From NCBI RefSeq assembly GCF_026745355.1, contig NC_079204.1, positions 56,881,337 through 56,945,336 on the forward strand: a stretch of 64,000 nt of DNA. The letters are read 5' to 3'. The DNA comes from Beta vulgaris subsp. vulgaris (lineage: Eukaryota > Streptophyta > Magnoliopsida > Caryophyllales > Amaranthaceae). Shown here piece after piece: positions 49,001 to 58,947 of this stretch; position 1 is the stretch's first letter; each line of letters opens with the position of its first letter. The notes under the pieces were generated by a model, which did not search any database, was not told the origin of the DNA, and saw nothing but the letters and a program-made list of their open reading frames with translations. The translations under genes and the position numbers were made by a program.

Positions 49001-52000
49001 TTGAGTATAATTATTTACTGCAACAACAGTTATGAGCATGGAATTTTCCAATATATCCTTCACCTTTCCTCCTGGAATTTTTTGTATGACCAGGTACAAG
49101 AAAATGGGATGCCAAATCCTAGACGTGATTTTAGTCACAAATCTTAACAATTCAGAATACTTGAGTGGGATCCCAAATTGAGCAACATTCCTATTCTAGA
49201 CGTAATATGTATGGACCCACTTAACCCACATCTTTTTTCATAATTTAATTTTCCAAGTCAGATCCTATAGCAGCTTGCAAATTGCAGCTCTATCCACATT
49301 GTGATGCAGGTAATGTTCTGCCTTATCAATCAGTTTTTGATTATTGACAAAGGCAACAGTTCAATATCAGTTCTTGCCCACCAAAGTGAGAGGAAGCATC
49401 GTTGGTGGTCTTTGATAAAACCAAAGATTTTTATAAGGTGGTGGTTTTGAAAAAAGTGTATCTTATGAGTTGGCCTTTTAGAAAATTCATAAAAAGACAT
49501 CAACTATGTAATAAGAAGAAATAATTTAAGTAGCTATGAGATCCTTAAGCTATGTATCAAATGGGGATAGTTACCTCCAGATGGTGTCACATAAGTCACC
49601 AATTGCTCTCAAATGCGGAACGAATTTGGGAACAGATTCGTTTGTGAAGATTTGAATTTAAGGAGGGGACCCCTTAATAGGTGAGCTGTGAATTGCGAAT
49701 TGGCAAACTGAAAAGCTCTAACCAATTCTTTCTTGGGAAAGTTAGAATGCTATGAGGAGTAAGTATGCCAAAGTTTCCTGGAAGAAGTTTTAATGTAATA
49801 CTCCTGCCCACACTAAATGTGTTTCCATTGGCCGAATAGGCACTCTTGAAAGTTGGAAGATAGCTACTCAGTGAGAGAGTGCTCACATATGGTGTTCATT
49901 GTGATCCAATGTGTATTCTGAGCCATAAAGAGGGTCCTAGGGGGAGACCCTCAATAATTTGTTCTTTTGTTGTGATTACTCCACCGAAGTATGGAGTAAA
50001 GTTTTTAGATCGCTGAGCTATACCAGACAGCATACTAGCAGGCAGGAAGAGTAACATAGATGATAACTCAGGTCAATGATAACTCTCTGATTCATGTCAA
50101 GTTTATAGAGCAGCTCCGAGTGTATCATTCATGGAAAGGAAGGAGCACGAGGAAGTTTCAGAGTTCTCAGGAGGGATTTGATGATTATAATTACAAAGAT
50201 TCAGTGCATGGCCTTATCTTTTCCTCTTTAAATATGTAATCAAATTTTGTTTTCTAGTCGTAGAATGACAATTTGAAGTGTGAGATAGGGAGAAAACTTT
50301 GGAGGGAAGGAGACAAGGAAGGCATATTGACAGAATACCTTACATTCTTACAAGGTGGTGGAAGTAAAAAAGGAGTATACATAAGGTGGTTTCTGACAAA
50401 AGGAAAAAAGAAGACTGGTTCTCTTCATAGAGGATAATTTATAAGGTGGTTACTCGCAAATAATCCCTATTTTGTGCCAACATTACTATAGGAAAAAACT
50501 ATTTTTCTTTTAAAGTTTTAATGCTACTGTCAGTTTGTGCATAAATTCCACTAAAAAAGGAATTATAACAGTCAGAGGATCACGATAAAGTAGAAAGCCA
50601 ACTGAGACAGGAGTACAGGACAAACTGACAAAGAGAGCACATAAGTCTATATCATCCTTCAAGAGAATTTAAAATTGTAAAGCATTTTGAAATTCATAGG
50701 AAATTAGAAACGGTTATGAAAAAAGAAAAAAGGTAAATTTCAAAGACAGACCTGAAGGTGTTTGTAGCTTCAACAACATCCCCTATGTAAACGTCATTTG
50801 GAGATATCTGCAGAAATACAGCATAGATTTTTAACAAGCAGTTTTAAGATACCAGTATTTTGATTTTTAGCCTCTCGACTTCAAGAAGTGTAAATGCATC
50901 TCAAGGGAATTGATCTTAAAATGCACTAATTGACAGATGTCAAACCATGCCAAAGACAGTGGCATGAAGAAGATAAAAGAAGAAAAACAAGCATGCATAA
51001 AACAGCCAAACGATTTAATGAACTGGAAGTTTGAATCCATTTGTATATTATCTATCCCTTCTCCCCAAAACCTGAGTTGTGAATTGGTTTGCCCCATTAC
51101 AATTTGCCAGTTTGCAATTGTAATGACATAGAAAGTCTACCCTCATTAGACATAAGAGCACATGTAATTACAACATAACAAGTAATGGACTGAGCTGCTT
51201 TTTACTCAGAATTGTCCGACTCGGTTATGTTCTTTCTAGAACGGGAGGGGGTTATAAAATAACAGATGTCAGCCTGTCAAGGGAGTCTAGCAATAAATTC
51301 CCAACGATAACAAGAGCAAACCAGTCAAATCGAGTATCAACCATCGAAAACTCCAGATTTAAGAGAACATAGCAAGGCAAGAGATACAAACTAACACCAC
51401 AAGAGAGTACCTCCACATTCTTAAGCTCCATAGTCCCATCAACGACCTCTATTAACAACTCATGGTTCACTTCAGACTGCTTCATATTATCGTCAGCATT
51501 CAGCTGGCATATCACACCTTCAACATCTGGAAGGTATGTCCTCAATGACACCCTGATGGTGTTTCCTTCGAAGTCAATCACCTTCAACCCAGTCAATGCT
51601 TCCTCGATATTCTCGATAGCTTCAATCCTATAGACCAGGGGAGAAAGAAAAAAAAGTTAGATACCAAGTAATGCTAGTCAAATAAGACCTCAAACCAGTG
51701 AATGCTTAATAATCATCCCCTACCTTTGGGACTCGCTGTTGGACAAGCCCCAAAAAAGTTTGAAGGCTTAGTTTCCTCTTCAAGAGGAGCCCGGCTTCTG
51801 CCTGGACCTCTTGAATTAGAGACTCCAGTTTAAGATTTGCAAACTAAGAGTAATATGAAGGCAAGGCATGAAGTTGTTTGCATGGGATATTTGAACGCAG
51901 TGAAGATGCCCCATTACCTTTTCAAGTTGAGGTGATCCTGCAAAGACTTTAATGTCATTTCGTTCATCTCAATTTGATGTTTCAGCTTTAGGACCTGAAT

Positions 52001-53882
52001 CATAAGATAATCTCAAAGACATAAGTATAGATAGTCATAGCTGTTCTTGACCAATATGGGAAAATGAACAAAGCAAATGTCAAACTGCACTTCCTACACA
52101 ATTTACTGACTACCAAACTTGTCTGCGCCAACAAAACTAGTTAGTATCACAACAAAGGATGTCATGAAAAAAAGTCACCTCAAAGTAGTCGTCGTGATGT
52201 GCCTTTACTTGTGGTTGACCCTCTACTTGTTTAAATTTCCCAACATGTTCTCCTGATATTTCTTCTCCAGATCCCTGTCAATTGTATGACATATCAAAAA
52301 AAAAAAGTACAGACCAGAAATTGTACAAGGAAGTTTACAATACTTTAGTTACTCAGCCAGAGATAACTCTTTATGACAAAAACACTGGAATTAGGAAAAA
52401 GTCCAATCCATAAAAGCAAGTTACTCTATTGGGCATCCACATGAATCGTACAAATTCAGTCCATGAAAGACATATACTTTCTTTTTTTCTAAAATGAAGA
52501 AAGAAATGGGCAAGAAGACATACAGAGTTAAACTGCCAACCTAGTATAAGGAAACAAGAAACAATAAGCAAGCATCAGCGAAGATTGGGCACTGAGATTA
52601 TAGTGGGACAACGATTCATAGTGAGTTGGTAATTGGTAGTGATAGGTTCCAAAGAAGAGCTATTTCTATGCAATCTCCAAGTCCAAGCTACATTATATGC
52701 TTCTACATAACATTGATCAATCAAGTGTCACAACGCAACCAATCGACAAAAAGGACAAAGTAAACGCTCAAAGCAGCAATAACGAGAATGAAATGTAGAG
52801 ATGTATTAGCACCAATATACAAAAAAATCATGCAAGGAAGACTTATACTAAACTCTGCAGAAACTTGAGGGATCTCGCCGCAATGTGTACAAAACTCTAG
52901 TAGACCTTATAATTGTGCATCATCTAGTATTGACAACTAACCTCCACTGGCTGTGTGAGGAGATTGTCCCTCAATTGAGCATATTCCACAACATAGCGCA
53001 ACGATTCAAGATTACTTTCCAATTGACAAGTACCTAAAATTTCGAAACAACTTATAGGTTTACAAGCATCCATATGAAAAGAACTTGGCATTAAAAGAAA
53101 GGATATCTTATCCTTAACTGACCTTGAACGTGCAATTTTCTAAGACTTTGAATTTCCTCAGCTAAGGAAGCAGTTTCGGCCTCAGTGGTTCTAAGGTCAT
53201 CTCTCAAACGATCCATGTATGCATCTGTAAGCAAAATTTAGGTATAAATTATAATAATAAAGCATTCAAAGGACAACTTAAGATTAAATTCAGAAAAAAA
53301 AACACATTTCGAAAACGAATGATATATGCATATAGCAAAACAAGTATAAATTGAATAAAATGGTAACCTTACCGAGGTCTTGATCTTTGAATGACCCGAC
53401 ATCCGAGTGATCTGCGACGATTTGGTTGACATTGGTCTATATAATATATATCTCAAGAGTTAGAAAATTGAAGAAAATATGTTAGACTCTTATTCATATT
53501 ATATCATAGATATTATTATGCCGAGTTTGCATAGCATCAGGACTCCGTCCTCTGGATTGTATAAATACGTTTGATGATGAATGAGAACACAATACAACTT
53601 GACCAAATCTTAACAAAATAATATGTGAAATTGGAAGGATTACGATTACGATTACGATTATGATTAGCTTACCTCTAGGGCTAAAACGCAGTGTTGGAGC
53701 AATTGATCGGAATCAGAAGAAGGGGAATGTATTAAGAACTCCGATAATTCGGCAATTCGACTGAGGAAATGAAGAAAGGAAATAAACAAAATCACATATT
53801 CTAGTCCAAAAAGTGGATATTGTTTGCCGAAATTGGTAGCTTACCTGCGAATAGTATCGAGATGAATTGGTTCAGACTCCAT
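46028..53882 (-). CDS. Unidentified plant coiled-coil protein with RWD-like C-terminus (416 aa, 12 exons)
   Basis: Exons in transcript order: 53882-53845, 53760-53673, 53436-53373, 53224-53123, 53033-52942, 52274-52179, 51994-51918, 51627-51411, 50807-50752, 48914-48786, 47230-47047, 46135-46028. All phases agree. The last intron has a GC donor (GAG|GCAAGT), and the rest are GT-AG. Residues ~60-185 are strongly heptad-like (YMDRLRDDLRTTEAETASLA; LKLKHQIEMNEMTLKSLQ). Residues ~187-350 look like an alpha/beta domain (ALTGLKVIDFEGNTIRVSLR, ELLIEVVDGTMELKNVE, ISPNDVYIGDVVEATNTFR), followed by a helical end. A coiled coil before an RWD-type fold is the plan of several kinetochore subunits, so a kinetochore or spindle role is possible. 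That is inference, and I cannot name the family. I do recall similar plant proteins, so it is probably conserved. Confidence 0.8.
51724..51843 (-). other. Exon-like 120-base block in intron 7 of the coiled-coil gene
   Basis: An acceptor (TTAG) and donor (GTAGGG) bound exactly 40 open codons (LIQEVQAEAGLLLKRKLSLQ in the middle). Exon 7 ends and exon 8 starts in phase 2, so inserting this block would read it in another frame and hit TAA after eight codons. It may be a repeat fragment with chance splice sites or a poison exon. It was excluded from the CDS. Confidence 0.4.
53638..53666. repeat. (GATTAC)n microsatellite
   Basis: About four to five ATTACG hexamers lie at the 3' end of intron 2 of the coiled-coil gene, directly beside the exon 2 donor. 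Confidence 0.8.
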
Positions 53883-55794
53883 TTTTGAACTTGCTGCCTT
53901 GCCTTCAACCTTCAAACTTCAAAACTCATTTCAAAAACTATATTCGTGTTGGAGGGAAAACAAGAATAAGGTTATCTTCTTTTGAACTCAAATGGGGAAT
54001 TTACTCTAGTTCACACAAATTCAATTTAATGTAGTTAGTTTTCTTTTATAGTTTTCGGTTCAATTAAGTTGAGTTCAACCAAGTTAAATTTAGTTCGATT
54101 ATTTCCTCTCATGGAGCCCCTGCGTACTAATTATATGTCATTAATTTTGCCTATTGTTTGTGATCGGATAGAGCTAATCTTTTTTTATTATTATTAGGTT
54201 GAATATTTACAAATTAGATAAATTCCACTAGATTAAAAAAAATAAACAAAATTAATGATGTATAATTCACGGTAGGAGAATTGTGCATTAAAGAAGGTAG
54301 GTTTGATGGTAATATGTGGAATTTTAAAAAGGTATGTGGAGAATATAGAAATTGAAAAAAATACAAGAGTACAACATAGAAAAATCCTAAATATTTTGCA
54401 CACAAGTAAAAATTATAAAAAGTCAATATTTTGAAAGTATAATTAAGAAAAATTTAAAACGATCTCATTGGACTTCTATTTTCTTTATATAATAGCGAGA
54501 AAATAAAGTCAAAGTTAGTTTATGAATAACATCAATTTACTCAATATAACACCTTTTTTTAATAGACTCAATATAAAACCTTTTTTTAAGAGCATGGAGG
54601 AAGTATTGCCCTTCTTAATGGCTAATAACACATCAACTTTTTCCTTACTTTACTACTCCCTCTATCTCATAATCTTGATTATGTTTTTATCACTATTATA
54701 TAAACCAAGGGAGCAGGTGTGGTGTCCTCTTTTGAAGTGACTAAAATACCCTTAATGATCTAATTAATGGAATGAAAAAAATTACAAAAGCAAATCATTT
54801 AAAAAATTTCATTCCAACTTGCCATTTAAAATAAGTTTAAAATGGTATATGCATCAAATACTTCAATCAAAAATTAAATGGACAAAATACTTATACCTTA
54901 TAAAAAAAGATGGCATACATAACGTGCACATGAATTAAAAGTCTGAACATTCACTGCCTTTGATACTCTTTAATTCAGTTAAACCAACTCATTATTTTTG
55001 TTCTTTCTGTTCAATATTCATTCACAAAAAATTAATGTTAACAATCACTCACAACCTTTTTATTTTTTTACATTAGCGAATTAATATATCTAAATTTATC
55101 TAACTATTGAATTATTCACATTTAAGTTTAATCATATATAAAGTATGAATGGAGTATCTAATAGAATAACAAATTTTGAAATTAACGCACGTATCGCGTG
55201 CATATGAAGGCTAGTATGAGAATTAATGTAAGTGGAATCTTGTTTTAATTGAAAAAATAGATTCATTTTTAGTAGGAACCACTTACATTTTTCTTCTTTG
55301 TAACAAAAAAATAGTAAAAATTAAACGTTTAATGATGTACGATTTGATGTGTAGAAAAGTTCAATGTGATAATGACTGATATACATCAAAATTCAAAAGC
55401 ATGCCAATTCAGTCTACTCACAACCCATTTGATTGTCATTAATAAATTACGTTAATACGAATGAATTTTAAGTAATGTTATTAGGGAATCACCCTTAAAA
55501 TCTACATGAGGAGGCATTTTCCCCTTTGGGCAAACAATCTCACCCCTAAACTTGTGTTTTTGTCTCCAAAAGGAAGCAATTTTCATTATCACTCATTACT
55601 ACATACAAGGTGGTATTGGTTGGGAATACACAGAACTTTTCTCTCTCCCCTCTCTCCTCCCTACTTTCAAAAACCCTAGCCTCCATTGTTGATTTTTAAA
55701 GGGGCTTCCATCGGTTTTTACCGTTGGAAAGCCCCCCCTTTGTTTTTTTTATTTGTTTTTAGGTTTCCAATAACGATTTCTCCATCGAAAGAAA

Positions 55795-55915
55795 GGGTTT
55801 TCGATCTCCTTCGTAAGAAAAGGTTTTTCGATCTCCTTCGAAAGACAATGTTTTTCGACCTCCTTCGAAAGACAAGGTTTTTCGACCTCCTTCGAAAGAC
55901 AGGGTTTTTCTCCTC
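55795..55915 (+). repeat. 30-bp tandem repeat encoding FDLLRK-type decapeptides
   Basis: Four full units plus partial flanks, with sequence GTTTTTCGATCTCCTTCG and AAAGACAAG-type linkers. Units are 80-95% identical. Because the period is divisible by three, a frame through it (start 55686) reads repeated FFDLLRKTR. The frame ends at 55958 and has no other protein-like character. Confidence 0.85.
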
Positions 55916-55959
55916 TTTTAGAGGGGGAATTTCTACAGGTTACAATCCGGGATACTAGA

Positions 55960-56281
55960 TCTAATGGATTGCCGTGAAATTATTTTGTTGGTGAAGAATT
56001 ATGCGGGATCACAAAGGTTATCAATTTTTCGAATACGGTCAGATGAATCCGACGGAAATCATCCTCACGACTACAAGGGATCGTTAGATTGTCTCTCCAA
56101 CAAGGCTGTATTTTCCAGCATATAAGCGGGAGATGTTCCACATTGCAAGATTTGTTTGACGATCGTAGTTTTTATGAAGGAAATTTTTGTTTGATTCAAC
56201 TTATGTATTTGTTTGATTCGATTGCTTATGTAGATGTCGTATGACTTTTTATTAATGAATTAATTTTACTATTAAAAAAAA
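55960..56281 (+). mobile_element. Possible 3' end of a retroposed sequence
   Basis: A sequence with mixed composition (GATGAATCCGACGGAAATCA; CAACAAGGCTGTATTTTCCA) grades into TTATTAATGAATTAATTTTACTATT and an A-run of about nine at 56272-56281, a polyadenylated-like end. Together with the tandem array just upstream (55560 onward) it could be one inserted retroelement. No reverse transcriptase domain is visible. Confidence 0.3.
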
Positions 56282-56816
56282 AGGATAAATTAGTATTGCC
56301 ATGGGAATAGACAATGATATTATTTACAAATCTACGCACAAATTTATTTCCATTACCACCATTTATAACCAACCAACAAACCGACCGTCATGGGATTCTA
56401 TACTCAAGTAATAAGATTTTCGTTATTTATGGCAATGAAATCTACATAATATAGAAAGCAATTAAAAAAAGGGGAAATTACTAGATTCGTTTACAGTAAA
56501 TCTTCCTCCTAATACAAAAACCCTTATATTAGGAAACTTCATTATAATCATAATCATTCTATATAGCCAGTATAGCAATTATTGAGTTATTTGCCGATTA
56601 TACTAAAATTTGGGCGAGATATGATGTGAACTATGAAGTATATAATTAGGATACTTTTGATTAGTGATTTCTAACTTCATTGAACCACAAGTAAGCAACT
56701 TGACTTCTTAAACACCTTTTATTACCTTCTTAATTCATTCATTATTACCACACTTAAATTTCCATTAATTCTCTATTTCCTCGTTGAAACCCACAAAAAA
56801 GAGGAATTAATCATTA

Positions 56817-57794
56817 ATGGGTAGGGCAAAAACAAGAATGGAGTTTATAATTAAGGAAAAAGCAAGAAACACTACCTTTGAAAAGAGAAAGAAAGGTTTG
56901 ATTAAGAAAGGTTATGAATTGTCAATCTTATGCAATGTCCCAGTTTGTATTATTATCTACCCTTATGAACAAGGGAAACAATCTTTGGAAGCTCAAGTTT
57001 ATGCCTTCAAAGGGGAGTTTTCGACGTCGAAAAACCATGATCATCCCAAGATTGCTAGAGAGATAATTGATAGGTATTTAAGGGTACCTAAAGGGGACAG
57101 ATATAAAGGAGCTCTAAATTTGTATGACATGTTTGATGAATGGAAAAGAAGGGCAGATCAAGACTTGTGTAAATTAAGGCATAAAAATGCATTAGCTACA
57201 TACCCATCTTGGGATTCTAAGTTTGATGGGTTTAATCTTGATCAATTGATGGAATTACTTGCTCATTTGGATCAAAAGATTCAGTTTGCGAGTCAAAGAA
57301 TTGATATGATTAAGGCTACTAATCATAATCATAATCAAAATGGAGGTTTAGTTCGCTATTTTGAGCCAGCACCCATCTCTAATCTCATGATTTCTAATGA
57401 AAATAATGTTGATTACACTAATGTGGAAGTGTTGAATCAATTTCCCATGTTTAATTATCCCATTAACAACAATAATAATCATCATTATCATCAAGAATAC
57501 TGCCATCAAGTGGTGCCTTTCAATCCGACTACATTGCCCGAACAAGTTGGAGGTTCTAGAATGGATGATCATGGTGGTAGTACTAGTAGTAACAACATGA
57601 TGATGTACAACATGAATATGATGGGTGAAGTGGGTCCTATGTATTATGATCAAGGGTCAGGATTCGTCGAGAACGTTGAAGGATCATCATCATATGGTGC
57701 TGGTTTATCAATGCCTATGCCCTTGCAGTTGCCAATGCTGCCTAATGTTTCTCTACCAAGGCAAATGCAGTACCACCAGATGTTCTATAAGTAG
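56817..57794 (+). CDS. Type I MADS-box transcription factor (325 aa, intronless)
   Basis: The N-terminal ~60 residues are a MADS domain: MGRAKTRMEFIIKEKARNTT, then FEKRKKGLIKKGYELSILCN and a VCIIIYPYE strand. MADS proteins bind CArG-type DNA as dimers, and type I members in plants mostly act in the female gametophyte and endosperm. Absence of introns and of a K-domain coiled coil supports type I. A segment at ~residues 128-168 (YPSWDSKFDGFNLDQLMELL) resembles the conserved region after the MADS box of M-beta/M-gamma members such as the AGL47/82/103 group, but the subclass is uncertain. The C-terminus is rich in Asn, His and Met (runs of NNN, HHYHQ, MMMYNMN), a plausible activation or low-complexity tail. 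The frame is intact. Confidence 0.92.
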   Translation: MGRAKTRMEFIIKEKARNTTFEKRKKGLIKKGYELSILCNVPVCIIIYPYEQGKQSLEAQVYAFKGEFSTSKNHDHPKIAREIIDRYLRVPKGDRYKGALNLYDMFDEWKRRADQDLCKLRHKNALATYPSWDSKFDGFNLDQLMELLAHLDQKIQFASQRIDMIKATNHNHNQNGGLVRYFEPAPISNLMISNENNVDYTNVEVLNQFPMFNYPINNNNNHHYHQEYCHQVVPFNPTTLPEQVGGSRMDDHGGSTSSNNMMMYNMNMMGEVGPMYYDQGSGFVENVEGSSSYGAGLSMPMPLQLPMLPNVSLPRQMQYHQMFYK

Positions 57795-58947
57795 GTTTGT
57801 GGAGGATGGAGTGATATACAGTGACTTTTATGCATGTTTATTGAATAAGGTTTCATTTCTTATATAGATGGAAGTTTTATGTTTTCATATTTGGTATTTC
57901 TAGAGTTCTTTTACATTTTTGTTGATAATGTTGATGATATATAGCTTCTTTTTAGGATTTTTAGTTCGTTCTTTTCGATATGTGGGTGTTTTTTTTATGA
58001 CAATTCAAACAACTTTATAGTCAAATGTTTTGGCTATTACTTTTTTACTATTTTATCTAATTACTGGAATTTTTCAATTTTGTTAGTGGCACTGCTTAAC
58101 TATGGAATTTTGTATGTTCTACCGTTGTTGTCAAGGAATACTACATCTATATATTAGTTGAATTATCCACTCCTAATAGACCATCAAAAAATGATCGTTC
58201 GTGTTAAGTTAAATTCCACCTTACATTACATTTTATCAATAGTAGGTAAATTTCCCGCTTAGTCAACCAAATTTTATCCCTATTGTTAATTGTAATCGCT
58301 CTAAATCAATGCTTGTAATAACAGCTTTCAAGCTTAGGTGAAGATGATTTCGCCAAATAAAGCACCTTTGAAGTAGTGGTGTAAAACCCTTATTGCATGC
58401 CCAGTTGCTGATAGTGGCAATAATAGGTGTTTCAAGTGCTCAAGTTGTAGAAATAATGGAAGATTGATTGCTAGTTTTGCTACTAAACAGATAGTCGATT
58501 TGAGTCTACACTCTACAAAGCGCCTTTCTACTCGTGGTTGCTAATGTGAGATTTTGGAAAGGATATTGGAATTCATGAAGTTGTTGGGTGTTTTGAATAT
58601 TTTTATACGACTTTTGAGGTATAGAGAAAAGAAAAGCAGAAGTGTAGAGCATGATGCAATCAAAAAATAAATGGTTGTCACAGAGAAACACAACAGTAAA
58701 GAGTTATAAGTGAACCATCAAACTATATTAAAAAGATATGGTAGCTTCTGCTGCCAAGGACATGAGATGCATTCAAAGGTGATTCTCCCCATCAAAGCCA
58801 AGGAGATTTCATTGACAAACTAGCATAGGAGATTTGAGTCTCGACCAACAATAAACGACGTCATCTAACTAAATACAAATCACTAGACTATCTTCCTTCG
58901 ATATTCATTTATGCATCAAACAGAACATTGTGTTTCACAGGCTTGGA
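57795..58947. other. Convergent intergenic region between MADS and RPB11
   Basis: No gene or clear repeat was seen. The left part is T-rich and probably contains the MADS 3' UTR. The right part is the 3' flank of the leftward-reading RPB11 gene. Short frames here lack protein-like composition. Confidence 0.5.

Larger units (their letters stand above)
53883..56816. other. Intergenic region between the coiled-coil gene and the MADS gene
   Basis: No supported gene. The left ~100 bases are the 5' flank of the minus-strand coiled-coil gene. GTTCAATTAAGTTGAGTTCAA-like sequence at 54040-54100 is a weak relative of the pentamer elements. A MITE terminus (TACTCCCTCTATCTCATAAT) sits at 54651 without a clear partner. 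The 55560-56281 block holds a 30-bp tandem array and an A-tailed end. The last ~500 bases are the MADS promoter. Confidence 0.5.
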
